Positions 17,469 to 27,328 of a stretch of 52,644 bases of DNA are shown here, one piece after another (position 1 is the stretch's first letter; the number at the start of each line of letters is the position of its first letter). Source of the stretch: Candidatus Babelota bacterium (GTDB lineage Bacteria > Babelota > Babeliae > Babelales > JAUPTZ01); contig JAUPTZ010000012.1 in the NCBI GenBank assembly GCA_030917815.1, forward strand, positions 1-52,644, read 5' to 3'. The notes under the pieces were generated by a model. It did not search any database. It was not told the origin of the DNA and saw only the letters and a list, made by a program, of their open reading frames with translations. Position numbers and translations under genes: made by a program.

Positions 17469-18662
17469 TTATACCGGCCTGTGCCGATACGCGCCAAGCG
17501 CTCGTGTGAACGCAATCGGATAGCGACGATGCCACGCCAAATCTTTAACCTCATCATCGGACAGATGCGTATGCTTTCGTGCTAATCGCGCCGTAAGATA
17601 GGCACCGGTAGCCGCTGCGGCAAAACCTCCACCAACCGTAGCAGTAATTTTTTTCTTGCGTGATTGTGAAGCATCAAAATGCTCACTCTTCTCTGTAATA
17701 TCGGCAAGCCGAGGTGCCAAATACCCTCGCGCAATAACCGGTAAGGCTGAACGAGCAATAAGCGCTTTAATGAATGTAATCTGATGTTGTGCCTGTTCAT
17801 ACTTACCGGCCTCTTGTAGCGCTTCAATATCGCTGAGCCGTTGATTCATCGCAGCAATCCAATCGGCACCCAATGTTGTCTCTACTTCTGTTTTAAAGGC
17901 ATCATCCTCTAATGCTCTCTGAATCATTGCGTGCAAATCGGCCTCTTTAAGAAAAGGCGCGTTTCCTTGAAGCATACGCTCCATCTGCTGCACCGGTAAG
18001 CCACTTTGCAAGAACACTTCTGTTTTTGTATTCAATACTGCTCGAGAATCATTATGCGGAGCGCTTTGCATCATTCTCTGAATAGCGGCCCATGAATTTA
18101 CCTCAGCGTTAATCGCCCTCTCATACGGCTCATATTCATAGGTGAGTGCTTTAAAACGCAGTTGTTGGAGAAACTCTCTTGAAGAGCTACTGTTATCGAA
18201 ATAATTCCTAAATTGCTTACACGTCTTAAAATGTTCCATCCTCGACTTAATAAGCGCTAAAAGCTTATCTTTTTTGACTACCAGTTCTTCACTTTTTCGC
18301 TCAATCTCATCATCGGACAACACATCTTTACAGGAAAGCTCTTTATCAAAATCTTGCACTTCCCACCGGATATTCCGCAACTCATCCTCAAAGTAATTTT
18401 CCCCAGGCGTTAATCCCGAGTACCTGCTCTTTTTATCATACCTCGCGTACGACATTCTCCATAAAGAGTCGGTACGATCACACATATGCATTTCTCTGTT
18501 ACCCCAGTCGGGACATAGATCCATTAGACTCGGCACGGTGCGATCTGCAAAAAAACCCATACGGTCGAAAAAATCATCGTCAACATCCATCGCACCAATG
18601 CTTCCCACACCAAGTAAACTTACTCCTATGCAGAGAATAATTTTTTTAAACTGCGCTATCAT
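17469..18662 (-). CDS. Exported protein with C-terminal membrane helix, unknown function
   Basis: The 397-residue product starts at the ATG at 18662; a GTG at 18674 is in frame but would overlap the upstream gene. Residues 1-24 form a signal peptide (MIAQFKKIILCIGVSLLGVGSIGA). The middle is helical and charged (LSDIEALQEAGKYEQAQHQ), with several DLCPD- and CDR-type segments near the N-terminus. A Gly/Ala-rich helix near residue 340 (TATVGGGFAAAATGAYLTA) probably crosses the membrane and is followed by a basic tail. No family recognised. It is the last of three overlapping or nearly touching minus-strand genes (20725 to 17469) that all encode exported or membrane proteins and converge on the ATPase gene. 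Confidence 0.7.
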   Translation of the reverse strand: MIAQFKKIILCIGVSLLGVGSIGAMDVDDDFFDRMGFFADRTVPSLMDLCPDWGNREMHMCDRTDSLWRMSYARYDKKSRYSGLTPGENYFEDELRNIRWEVQDFDKELSCKDVLSDDEIERKSEELVVKKDKLLALIKSRMEHFKTCKQFRNYFDNSSSSREFLQQLRFKALTYEYEPYERAINAEVNSWAAIQRMMQSAPHNDSRAVLNTKTEVFLQSGLPVQQMERMLQGNAPFLKEADLHAMIQRALEDDAFKTEVETTLGADWIAAMNQRLSDIEALQEAGKYEQAQHQITFIKALIARSALPVIARGYLAPRLADITEKSEHFDASQSRKKKITATVGGGFAAAATGAYLTARLARKHTHLSDDEVKDLAWHRRYPIAFTRALGAYRHRPV

Positions 18663-18666
18663 ATGA

Positions 18667-20013
18667 TTACTCACTCTTTTTTTTCATGGTTTTCTTTTTA
18701 TTAGGTGCTGCTTTTAGTGCCGGTCCCTTTTGTACTTTTGGCTTTTTCGTTACCGTTTTCTTTTTAGAAAGCGCGATTTTAGCCTTTGCCCCTACTACCG
18801 ACTTCAAAATAGCATCCCGTTCACCATTTGATATCTGCAGCTTATGGGCTACCAAGTCGAATTTAGTAGTATATAATGCCTCAAATTTTTCATGTAATAC
18901 CTCGGGCACATACGACTTAATCAACGGCCATGAACTCATAAAAATGTCGAGCTGCGCCAACCGAGCATGATTTGATTCGCGGGCAAGCATTCCCGATTCG
19001 ATTAGCGAATAAATCAACGGTAGGGTCAGTAAAACTTTGTATAAGCCAACGAAAGCAGAGATCCCAGCCGCTTGGCGCTCATTCATGCCCCGGGCGATAT
19101 GTGCCTGCTTAGCTCCACCAAACAGCTTATTGGGCCACTCTTGCGCAAGTGCTGGAGCGTCAATTTTTCGCTGCGCCTCCTGCTCTGTCGGCCGCAGCAC
19201 GTGTGCTGATGAAGGCTCACTCAATCCACTGGTATAACGACGAATGGCAGGAAGGCGAAGCATTAAGAGAGGAGAAATCAAGAACCCTCCATAGAGCATG
19301 AGAAGCTCACGTAATACCACTTTGCCGGCAAAACGCTTCAAATCAAATCCATGCGGCTTATTAATTGCCAGTGCCTCTTCTACATAAGACCACTTTTTAG
19401 ACTCGGTTATCGCCACCGTTTTATCGATTTTTTCTACCAGCGCAAGTGATTCCATACCATCAAGCATAACGCTCAAATCGGTTCCGCTAATCTCAGGGTT
19501 ATCTGAATTTATCACTTCATGGAAGTGCTCAAAGGTTCCTTGTAACGACTCCGGTACGAGATGCTTATTGGCCGGCCATGCCGCCATAAATTCTTCTAAT
19601 TTTTTCTGATACCGTTCACCGTCGGCAATAAGCATTTTACGTAAGAATATGGCACGACCAAACGCCAGCCCACCGGCCCCGGCAAACAATGCGGCCCCGG
19701 TCTTAAAATTACCCTGTAGCGCTTGATACACACCGGCCGCCCCTACCGTAATTGGAACCAATGATGACGTAAGCCGAGCCAACATGTACGTGAATCGCTC
19801 GCCACCTTTTTTAGGCGTCAACTGTTTTTTCAAGTCACGATACACATTCTTAACCGTTGACGACTTCCCTTCTTTTTTTATCGACTCTTTTGCTGTCACT
19901 TTTTTTGCAGTCGTTTTTTTATCAAGAAGATTCTGTAGCGAACCGGGTTGGGCTGAAGACACACATAAAGATGCCACCACTAAAAAAACATATGCCGTCT
20001 TCATGTTATTCAT
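18667..20013 (-). CDS. Membrane protein with a duplicated WP module
   Basis: The 448-residue protein has a signal peptide (MNNMKTAYVFLVVASLCVSSA), a lysine-rich linker, then two copies of one module: membrane helices followed by a helix with the motif [F]MxxWPxxKxxVPExLxxxFE. Copy 1 has LEEFMAAWPANKHLVPESL (about 150-168); copy 2 has LDIFMSSWPLIKSYVPEVL (about 362-380). The C-terminal 50 residues are extremely rich in Lys (KKKTVTKKPKVQKGP), so that end should carry strong positive charge. AGGAG seven bases before the ATG at 20013 sets the start, which overlaps the upstream gene by eight bases. No named family; a role at the inner membrane is likely. Confidence 0.75.
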   Translation of the reverse strand: MNNMKTAYVFLVVASLCVSSAQPGSLQNLLDKKTTAKKVTAKESIKKEGKSSTVKNVYRDLKKQLTPKKGGERFTYMLARLTSSLVPITVGAAGVYQALQGNFKTGAALFAGAGGLAFGRAIFLRKMLIADGERYQKKLEEFMAAWPANKHLVPESLQGTFEHFHEVINSDNPEISGTDLSVMLDGMESLALVEKIDKTVAITESKKWSYVEEALAINKPHGFDLKRFAGKVVLRELLMLYGGFLISPLLMLRLPAIRRYTSGLSEPSSAHVLRPTEQEAQRKIDAPALAQEWPNKLFGGAKQAHIARGMNERQAAGISAFVGLYKVLLTLPLIYSLIESGMLARESNHARLAQLDIFMSSWPLIKSYVPEVLHEKFEALYTTKFDLVAHKLQISNGERDAILKSVVGAKAKIALSKKKTVTKKPKVQKGPALKAAPNKKKTMKKKSE

Positions 20014-20725
20014 GTGACCGCTCCTTCATTTCTTTTTCTCGCTGCTTGTGGGCCCGACGAATAACCGCCAATTTCCCCTCAATTTCATGAACCTGTGCAC
20101 TCATCAATGCCCTGAGCAATTGAAACAACTGAATCCGCTCCTGCGGCTTAAGCGTAAGGTGACCATCAATCGAAAACTTTTTATATATAGGCTCAATCAA
20201 CGCACTTATTTGCCCCGGCGCATCATCACGATATAGAGGCCATAACGCAATGAACTGACTCACTTTTCCGGCCTGCGCAACAATTTCACGACGATTTACC
20301 ACAAAAGCCCCACCGGCATATACCGCATACAAAGCGGCTAACGTCGTAGCACCGCCACCAATCATCTGCATTTTTATTTCTTCCGGAGAACGTGGTCGCT
20401 GGCCATGGCGACGCAGGAGCATTGGCGCAAACATTCCTCCCGCAACGGTACCTGTCGCACCTACCGCAATTTTAGCGACGTCACCAAGCCATTTCTTCAC
20501 CGTTGGCATCGTTCCGCTCGGGAGCGGCGACGTACCAAGATTCTTCAATGTTTTTTTGTACAAATCTAGATCTTTTTCAAGCGCACCTGACGATCCATGC
20601 CGACCACTATGAGCCGAAAAGAGCTCGGCATCAATCTGCTCTTGGGTAACGGGCGCCAATTGCTCAGATTCGGCCGTTAGTGCCGTCACACACAAAAACC
20701 AGGAAACGACTATGCGATAATTCAT
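20006..20725 (-). CDS. Exported membrane protein with a single WP module
   Basis: The 239-residue product has a signal peptide (MNYRIVVSWFLCVTALTA), hydrophobic stretches at about 85-105 and 125-145 (GGGATTLAALYAVYAGGAF), and the motif QFIALWPLYRDDAPGQI, which corresponds to the WP module found twice in the next gene. The C-terminus is a charged helix (EIEGKLAVIRRAHKQREKEM). It is the first gene of the three-gene minus-strand operon; AAAGG lies upstream of the ATG. The shared module suggests these two genes arose by duplication and may form one complex. Function unknown. Confidence 0.72.
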   Translation of the reverse strand: MNYRIVVSWFLCVTALTAESEQLAPVTQEQIDAELFSAHSGRHGSSGALEKDLDLYKKTLKNLGTSPLPSGTMPTVKKWLGDVAKIAVGATGTVAGGMFAPMLLRRHGQRPRSPEEIKMQMIGGGATTLAALYAVYAGGAFVVNRREIVAQAGKVSQFIALWPLYRDDAPGQISALIEPIYKKFSIDGHLTLKPQERIQLFQLLRALMSAQVHEIEGKLAVIRRAHKQREKEMKERSHE

Positions 20726-20804
20726 ATACTACCTTTACGTAGAAGATACTCACTCTCGAGAATAAAATACTATATACATAAATTATCAAATTGAATTGTA
20801 TTAA

Positions 20805-20813
20805 TGCTAGAAT
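20805..20813 (+). promoter_or_regulatory. Candidate extended -10 promoter of dnaJ
   Basis: TGCTAGAAT is an extended -10 element in the AT-rich divergent region (20726-20906) between the minus-strand operon and dnaJ. Transcription from here would begin about 20820, which rules out starts before it and supports the ATG at 20907. No clear -35 or heat-shock (CIRCE-type) repeat was seen. Confidence 0.4.
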
Positions 20814-20906
20814 TTGCAAGAACTCCCCTTGCGCCACCCACTATTGAACGATATACTGTACCGCATATTTTATATAATGTTCGCTTCTAACCAACAGATA
20901 GACCGT

Positions 20907-22022
20907 ATGAGCAAAAAAAGAGACTACTATGAAATCCTTGGGGTCCCCAAAACCGCCTCTGAGGCCGATATAAAAAAGGCCTACCGCAAACTTGCAATGC
21001 AGCACCATCCCGACCGCAATCCGAATGACAAAAAAGCGGAAGCCCTTTTCAAAGAGGCAACCGAGGCCTATGAAATTCTTGGTGATAAAGATAAACGAAC
21101 CCGCTACGATCAATACGGCCATGAGGCCATGCACGCCGGATCTGATTATCACTCATATGGTAACTCAAACGATATTTTCTCTCATTTTGGCGATATTTTT
21201 GGCAATATCTTTAATCAGCATGCCGGACGCCAGCATAAACGCACCGGCCCGGTCCCTGCTCAAGGACATGATTTAGCCTACGAAGTTACTATTTCATTAA
21301 AAGAATCGTTTGTTGGTTGTAAAAAAGAGATTAAGGTTTACCACTACATTTCCTGTGTTGCGTGTACGCATACCGGTTCAAAACCTGGCAAGTCGGCGAC
21401 CAGCTGCACCAGTTGTCATGGTACCGGAGCAACCACCGTACAACAAGGCTTCTTTGCCTTTTCACAACCATGCCGTGCCTGCTCAGGCAACGGTTTCATC
21501 ATCACCGATCCGTGTGCCACGTGCCGCGGACAGTCACGCGTTCAGCAGTATGAAACGCTAACCGTTACCATTCCTGCCGGTATCTATCGAAGTGCCGATC
21601 TCCGCGTTGTTCATAAGGGAGACGCCGGAACCTTTGGTGGCCCGGCTGGTCACTTGTATGTAAAAATAAACATCACCGCAGACACACTCTTTCAACGACG
21701 AGATAACGACCTTGTTTGCCAATTGACGCTAACATATGCACAATTGGTACTAGGGGCTCAGCTGGAAGTGGAGTCAATTGATGGGACACGGCATACCGTA
21801 AAGATTCCTAAGGGATGTCCGGTTGGCCATGAAATTATGGTAATCGGCAAAGGATTCCATAAACTGCAAGGCACCGGTGCCGGCAATCTAATTTTTATTG
21901 CACAGTGCGCAATCCCTAAAAAACTCAGTACCGAAGCAAAAGAAGCGTTGCTTGCGTATGATAAAGCGGTGGAACATGAAAGCAGTGGCATTACCGGGTT
22001 TTTTAAGAAATTCCTAGGATAG
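20907..22022 (+). CDS. dnaJ: Chaperone DnaJ
   Basis: DnaJ delivers unfolded proteins to DnaK and stimulates its ATPase. The 371-residue product has a J domain (1-70) with HPD at 34-36, a short linker containing [14 protein letters not shown], a zinc-binding domain with four CxxC pairs (150/153, 167/170, 189/192, 203/206), and C-terminal substrate-binding domains ([12 protein letters not shown]). The first and fourth zinc repeats deviate from CxxCxGxG ([16 protein letters not shown]), but all eight cysteines are kept. The Gly/Phe region is unusually poor in glycine. The ATG at 20907 is chosen because the J domain begins there; a longer frame from 20814 has no homology and begins at the promoter. 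No Shine-Dalgarno site is obvious, and dnaK and grpE are not adjacent. Confidence 0.95.
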   Translation: MSKKRDYYEILGVPKTASEADIKKAYRKLAMQHHPDRNPNDKKAEALFKEATEAYEILGDKDKRTRYDQYGHEAMHAGSDYHSYGNSNDIFSHFGDIFGNIFNQHAGRQHKRTGPVPAQGHDLAYEVTISLKESFVGCKKEIKVYHYISCVACTHTGSKPGKSATSCTSCHGTGATTVQQGFFAFSQPCRACSGNGFIITDPCATCRGQSRVQQYETLTVTIPAGIYRSADLRVVHKGDAGTFGGPAGHLYVKINITADTLFQRRDNDLVCQLTLTYAQLVLGAQLEVESIDGTRHTVKIPKGCPVGHEIMVIGKGFHKLQGTGAGNLIFIAQCAIPKKLSTEAKEALLAYDKAVEHESSGITGFFKKFLG

Positions 22023-22065
22023 TCCATCTCATAATCGGCACTTTCTCCTACATTGCCTGATATCA

Positions 22066-22095
22066 TTGCATTGCTCTACTCGCGCTCTTTAGACT
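22066..22095 (+). promoter_or_regulatory. Candidate promoter of the 1183-residue gene
   Basis: TTGCAT (22066-22071), 18 bases, then TAGACT (22090-22095). The same -10 hexamer is used by the tRNA-Leu promoter. It lies about 50 bases before the ATG at 22146. Confidence 0.35.
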
Positions 22096-22145
22096 AAGCC
22101 CTAGTTGTTTTATGTCTGAAACAGAACAAAAGGGCAGGGGCTGCA

Positions 22146-25100
22146 ATGAAAACAAGGTTGTCAGGTGTATTTGCATGCATAGCACTTACCGTTTATTTTG
22201 GAAATACACTACATGCAAACGCTACAGCCGGAATATCTCTAGCGGCATATGAGAGCCAACAAGCAGCACTAAATGCACAGCTTGCCAGCCTCAAGCATGC
22301 CACCGCTACGCCCCCTATTCAAACGGGGCAAAAACGGGTAGAAGAAGCGATCAAACAACTTCCTACACAATCGTCGATGCAGGCGCTTTCGGCTTCGGAC
22401 CAAGCCGACCTCAAGGTATTTCTTGGTAAGATTACCCAAAAATACGGACAAGAAGGCGAACAAATAGTGCGCCAATCAATTATGCGCAATCCGGACACTA
22501 CCAGAGCATCTCTCGCCCTAGTTAAAGCACAACGCAGAAATCTAGATAGGTTGGTAGGCAATATTGACGCGGTCAATCTCCTTATCAGTGACCCAAAAAA
22601 GCTACTGCTCACTTACAAGTCATCTACCGAAAAACCGATTGTTGAGCAGGCCCTCAAGACTATGAGCAAGCTCAAAACCTATATGAGCCCAACACAATGG
22701 TGGTCGATCATGACCGAATTTGTTGGCAAATTCTTCATAAAATTTTGGCATAACGTCTGGGTACTCGTTAAAGAGGCAATGATTGCGGTTATTGGGGAAG
22801 AAAAAATTTATGAAATGAACGCAGACGGTACCATAAAAACCGACTCTGAGGGGAACAAGCTCCCTCTACTTATCACTCAATATAGTGTCGGTGACAATGG
22901 TGAAGCGGTAAAAAGGATGATCCCTAATAAATGGTATAACGCTCTTGATGATGAGCAGAGCCTGCTTGGGCAGCTCGTACAATCGGGGATCAATCGATCA
23001 ATAGAAAGTACGTTTAAATCACTTGATCGCATCTTTTTCCGTCCTATAGCAAGTACCGCTCTCGATGTACCATTATGGAAGCTCTCTTACGTCCACTATA
23101 AACTTGCCATGACGCAGCTTAAGAAGAAAAATACTCCATTAATAACGCCAAAAGCCTTATCTGATTACATCTTACATGAGAAAGATCCAAGCAAGCTGCT
23201 TACTGCCGGATTGCCATTCAGCCTCCAAGCCATTCTCGCGACAAAAGATACGTATGAGCGTAATGCCATGCTGCAAACCGCAATCACCAAACATCTTTGG
23301 ACGCTCTACGAACCACTATGGAAAGAGATTGAAACCCAGGTAAAAGTGGGACAGGATGCCGACCGCAATAATGTCTACGCCGACTTTGGCTCTGAGCTCG
23401 GACAAGGTGGTAAACCGGGCACCGTTCAAAAACATAAAGCGGTTGCTAGTGCAAAAGCTTTTGGTGACAAATTGTTTGATGAAGCAAAAGGAATCGCAAA
23501 AGACAGCTTGATGGCAAAAATACAGGAAGGTCCTCTAACACGATACCTCGCCTATGCAAATCTGGCACTCAATGTTCCTCAGACACTCTTTGGGCTCTCC
23601 TTCACTGAAAAACCGGTAACCACACTCACCGATAAGGACGGTAAAGAGATTGATGCGGCAACCCGTGCAAAGATTCTCAAAGCCATTGATATTTGTGACG
23701 GAATCGCACGACAAGCGCGCCTCGATAATCGAGAAAACCTTTCGGACGATACGGAGAAAAAAAAGTTTACCATCATACTTGATCATGCGGCCGAAGACTC
23801 ACCAACGGTAACCGGCAAGACAATGTATATCGTAGAAATTGCGCCAATCACCCTCAAAAAGCTTATGGAAAAGCAAGAAAGTGGCCTCAAGCGCTACCTT
23901 CCATTCATGAAAGAATTGGCCGGAGAATCATTAGAGAGCTATTACATGAAGCTCTTAATGCCGCGACTAGTATTCAAGCTCTTCCCTCGCGCTGCAAAAG
24001 AACGGTTGGGAATTAACAATCTAGCCGATGCTGCCGATGCAATAGATATCATAAAGCGTCATTACGCCATCACCTTCAAAACATTAAGCGCTATAAGCAG
24101 CCTGATGGCAACCATTAGACAATTCGAAGGCGTAAACTCATTCGCTGGTCACTACACGCAGATAGCCGATAAATTCCATAGCTTAATGATTAGCGTCAGC
24201 AGTCTAATATCTACAATACACCCTATTCCAAAAGATCCATGGGAAAAGCGGGTCGCTGCCTTTGCCCGCTACGCAAAAGAAAAAACCATTGGCAGAACCT
24301 CAACCACAGAATCTGAAACACAAGAAAAGAAGCCCTGGTACAAAATCAAAGATCAGGATGCCTTCACGGTCGGCCAATTACAAAAAATAATCATTGCGCA
24401 AGAAAAGTGTGGCTATGGCGTCAGCCCAACCCTACTCATCAGCAAAGACTTAATCATTAAATACCTCAATGCCACCGACGAGGAGGCGGCCACCTTTAAA
24501 GCAGAACACCTAGCAGTTACCACCATGGCGGTCAAACAGGCGGCAGGACTTCAAAATTCAGTTAAAAAGGTAGCCGACTATAAATATAACACCAACCCAA
24601 TCACCTATTGGGAACTAACTCGCCTCGTACGCTCGTGGCACTATAAACTAGTAACCAAGCAAGAAACCGGCGACATTAATGGATTGCCTGATGGTGCAAA
24701 AAGCACAACACCACGCATAAGACAGGTAACCAATCGCGCAATTGAAGTCGCTATGCACACCTTTGGTCTACTTGCTCTTCATCGAAGCTCAATACATAAC
24801 GAATTTTTCACCGGTACCGATGAGAAAAAAATAGAAAAAACCGATGCGAAGCAAGCTAAGAGCTTTAGCTCATTTAACAAAGATATCAGCGGCAATCTTG
24901 CCCGGGCACTCAGCCAATTCCAAGAGTTATTTTATGTAGTAAACCGTCTCTATGCAGAATGGGGTCTACGGGAAATAACAACCGCTTTTGATGAACACTA
25001 CCGTGCCACCGGAGAGGAAATAAAAGACATCCCGCTTAAGACATTTGCCAAAATAGCGGCTACCGAAGGACTTTCACATTTAGTGGGGTACGGCGCCGAC

Positions 25101-25697
25101 TTCTTACTGAAGAAGGCACTCGCACCGCTCATGAATAAGCTTTCTGAGATGCAAGACAATAATATGTTTGGTGGTCAATTGCTTAATCGCATGGCACAAA
25201 AACAATTTGACGCTATTTTTGGCGGTACCGGCGGCCATTCAAATGCCTACAATGCGGCCCATGACTTAATGAGAAATATCTTCGACTACGGCGCAGAAAC
25301 AGCGCTCAAGAATACTCCGGGAGCCTTAGTAACTAAGTTCATGCCAGGAGGCGACGCAGGCACCAAAAAAGCGGCAGACTTAGCTCTGCACGCAAAAATG
25401 ATTGCTGAAAGCAAACGGGGACCAAACCCAATCATTGCGAAAAAGCTAAAAGCCTTCGGCATGGATCCAGAGCAAATACTCGCTCAAGGAGTCGCACCGA
25501 CGGCAGATGAATATGATGAAGATGCAGATGACAGCATGCAAAGCATGAGTCCCGCAATGGAGCAGATGTTTAGTGAAGCTGAAGCAATTAGCCGCAAAGA
25601 TGGACCGGCAGCAGCACAACAATACATAAGAGAGAAAATAAGGACGCTCTCTGCAGAAGAGCAGGAACTCGTGAAAAAAATCGGTTTTGGGGCATAG
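22146..25697 (+). CDS. Large exported helical protein (1183 residues)
   Basis: No family is recognised. The product has a signal peptide (MKTRLSGVFACIALTVYFGNTLHA), followed by a long, mainly helical chain with aromatic-rich amphipathic stretches (WSIMTEFVGKFFIKFWHNVW near 190-210) and highly charged loops. The last 90 residues include an acidic run (DEYDEDADDSMQSMSP) and a polar helix. A GGGCAGGGG leader precedes the ATG. It stands alone, with dnaJ upstream in the same direction and no partner overlapping it. Its size, export and position near the ATAD3-like operon suggest it belongs to the same lineage-specific set of large envelope proteins. No enzyme motif was seen. Confidence 0.75.
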   Translation: MKTRLSGVFACIALTVYFGNTLHANATAGISLAAYESQQAALNAQLASLKHATATPPIQTGQKRVEEAIKQLPTQSSMQALSASDQADLKVFLGKITQKYGQEGEQIVRQSIMRNPDTTRASLALVKAQRRNLDRLVGNIDAVNLLISDPKKLLLTYKSSTEKPIVEQALKTMSKLKTYMSPTQWWSIMTEFVGKFFIKFWHNVWVLVKEAMIAVIGEEKIYEMNADGTIKTDSEGNKLPLLITQYSVGDNGEAVKRMIPNKWYNALDDEQSLLGQLVQSGINRSIESTFKSLDRIFFRPIASTALDVPLWKLSYVHYKLAMTQLKKKNTPLITPKALSDYILHEKDPSKLLTAGLPFSLQAILATKDTYERNAMLQTAITKHLWTLYEPLWKEIETQVKVGQDADRNNVYADFGSELGQGGKPGTVQKHKAVASAKAFGDKLFDEAKGIAKDSLMAKIQEGPLTRYLAYANLALNVPQTLFGLSFTEKPVTTLTDKDGKEIDAATRAKILKAIDICDGIARQARLDNRENLSDDTEKKKFTIILDHAAEDSPTVTGKTMYIVEIAPITLKKLMEKQESGLKRYLPFMKELAGESLESYYMKLLMPRLVFKLFPRAAKERLGINNLADAADAIDIIKRHYAITFKTLSAISSLMATIRQFEGVNSFAGHYTQIADKFHSLMISVSSLISTIHPIPKDPWEKRVAAFARYAKEKTIGRTSTTESETQEKKPWYKIKDQDAFTVGQLQKIIIAQEKCGYGVSPTLLISKDLIIKYLNATDEEAATFKAEHLAVTTMAVKQAAGLQNSVKKVADYKYNTNPITYWELTRLVRSWHYKLVTKQETGDINGLPDGAKSTTPRIRQVTNRAIEVAMHTFGLLALHRSSIHNEFFTGTDEKKIEKTDAKQAKSFSSFNKDISGNLARALSQFQELFYVVNRLYAEWGLREITTAFDEHYRATGEEIKDIPLKTFAKIAATEGLSHLVGYGADFLLKKALAPLMNKLSEMQDNNMFGGQLLNRMAQKQFDAIFGGTGGHSNAYNAAHDLMRNIFDYGAETALKNTPGALVTKFMPGGDAGTKKAADLALHAKMIAESKRGPNPIIAKKLKAFGMDPEQILAQGVAPTADEYDEDADDSMQSMSPAMEQMFSEAEAISRKDGPAAAQQYIREKIRTLSAEEQELVKKIGFGA

Positions 25698-26119
25698 AGA
25701 AGGGAACGCTGCTCAGGAAACACCTCTATAACGTACACCACACCTAAATAATTATAGAAGCTTATAAAAGAGCAACATTCCCAATTTGCGTACCAGCACA
25801 CGCGTACCGTATCCCCCACAGCCGTACAAAACGACACGCGTGTACTGATTCGATTTTCATACATTGTTCGCCCAGCACATCAGCCAAGCATACGAACGTA
25901 AATTTTTACAATTTTGAAAAGGAATTGAGACAATCGTCTCCGAACAAGATGTGATTACTATAGAGGATTTTTTTACACATGTCTATACGTAGAATCAAAA
26001 TTTATTATAGACGGATAAAAAACTCTCACAGAAATCTTATGCGCAATATGAAACAAATTGTGGCATTTTTTCTGGCGACATTCTCTAGAAAGGCGATTTC
26101 ATCAATTGGCGACGTTCGC
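25698..26119. other. Non-coding gap between convergent genes
   Basis: The 3' ends of the 1183-residue gene and the GspE-like gene face each other across 422 bases. I see a short dyad GAGAC-AATC-GTCTC (25927-25940) and otherwise AT-rich DNA without a supported gene. A plus-strand frame from 25979 runs into the GspE-like gene antisense and has no recognisable content. No strong terminator hairpin is apparent. Confidence 0.5.
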
Positions 26120-27328
26120 TTACAGATCGCGATTCATGAGCTCGGAAAGTGCCACGACCCCTTGCCTAACCAAAGCCGCACCGGCTACAAGGAGGGGCAC
26201 CATACCGGTTTTCTTTGCAAGTCGTTCAAAATCTTCCTGCCCGGTTGCCGGGTCTTGAAGCAAGTGCCCTAACGCGACGCCATCACACTGCCACAATTCG
26301 GCAATCACTATTTGCCCCTGACAGCCGGTATATCGACAGATCGGACAACCTGGCGCAAAACCGGTAGACTCCAACGACAGACCCTGTCGCAAAACCCAGG
26401 TACGCTCCTGCGTCGAAAGAGGCACTGTTATCTTACAATGTTCACAAAGCTTAAGGAGCAGGCGTTGCGCCAGCACCCCTTTCAATGCATGTGCTATAAG
26501 GTATGTCTCTACACCCATCTCACGCAGCCGAATAGGTACTCCGCTCGCCCTACCGGCATGCAACGAGCTCAGCACCAGGTGGCCGGTAAGAGCGGCTTCA
26601 ACCGCACTGTGGACCGTATCAGCATCCCGCAGCTCTCCAATAAGTGCTACATCGGGATCTTGCCGTAGCAATGAACGTACGGCCTGAGCAAACGTTAATG
26701 AGTGAGTCGTATCGATCTGGGTCTGGGTCACATGGGCAATACGATATTCAACCGGATTTTCAAGCGTGACAACATTGCGCGAAATCCTATCAATTGCTTG
26801 CAGAAGCGCATAAAGCGTCGTTGTTTTGCCCGATCCGGTTGGCCCCGTAACCAAAAAAAGGCCCTGATCCTGACGAGCTACCGCATACAACGCCTGTATA
26901 ACCGTGGATGCAAAAGGCAACGTATGCAGCTGCACCATACCATAATGCCCCTCCAGCAAACGAATAACCGCCTTTTCACCCTGCAGTGAAGGGAAGAATG
27001 ACCCTCGAATATCAATAATTTTTTTAGCTACATGAAGCCGCACCGCGCCATCTTGTGGCTCATGGGTCTGCGTACTATCAAGACTCATCATTATTTTAAT
27101 ACGAGAAAGCATTTGCTGTGCCTGTTGGCGCGCAAGGTAGATAAAAGGAGCCAGCACACCGTCAATACGAAGGCGCACGACCACGTCGTACTCTTGAAAC
27201 TGTATATGAATGTCTGATGCCTGCTGAGAAACCGCTGTAAATAGAAGGTAGTCGGTAAGAGAGACCGTATCTGCGTACACTACTTCTGAAGTTTGGATCG
27301 ATTGTACCGAATATATCGGCTCATTCAT
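26120..27328 (-). CDS. Type II secretion / type IV pilus assembly ATPase (GspE/PilB family)
   Basis: These hexameric ATPases power assembly of pilus or pseudopilus fibres from the cytoplasmic side of the inner membrane. The 402-residue protein has the N2 domain (SDIHIQFQEYDVVVRLRIDG), Walker A GPTGSGKTT at 162-170, the Asp box TLENPVEY, Walker B ALIGELRDADT at about 228-238, the His box LSSLHAG, and a zinc-binding tetracysteine (C295, C298, C328, C331). It lacks the N-terminal MshEN/N1 domain, so it is shorter than PilB. No pseudopilin, platform protein or secretin gene is near. The gene overlaps the upstream FUN14-like gene by eight bases, and AAGGGCG supports the start. Whether it serves pili, competence or secretion cannot be told. 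Confidence 0.9.
   Translation of the reverse strand: MNEPIYSVQSIQTSEVVYADTVSLTDYLLFTAVSQQASDIHIQFQEYDVVVRLRIDGVLAPFIYLARQQAQQMLSRIKIMMSLDSTQTHEPQDGAVRLHVAKKIIDIRGSFFPSLQGEKAVIRLLEGHYGMVQLHTLPFASTVIQALYAVARQDQGLFLVTGPTGSGKTTTLYALLQAIDRISRNVVTLENPVEYRIAHVTQTQIDTTHSLTFAQAVRSLLRQDPDVALIGELRDADTVHSAVEAALTGHLVLSSLHAGRASGVPIRLREMGVETYLIAHALKGVLAQRLLLKLCEHCKITVPLSTQERTWVLRQGLSLESTGFAPGCPICRYTGCQGQIVIAELWQCDGVALGHLLQDPATGQEDFERLAKKTGMVPLLVAGAALVRQGVVALSELMNRDL

Noticed and set aside
25979-26272. 97-residue plus-strand ORF in the gap after the 1183-residue gene
   Set aside because: Half of it lies antisense to the GspE-like gene, and it has no ribosome binding site or family pattern.
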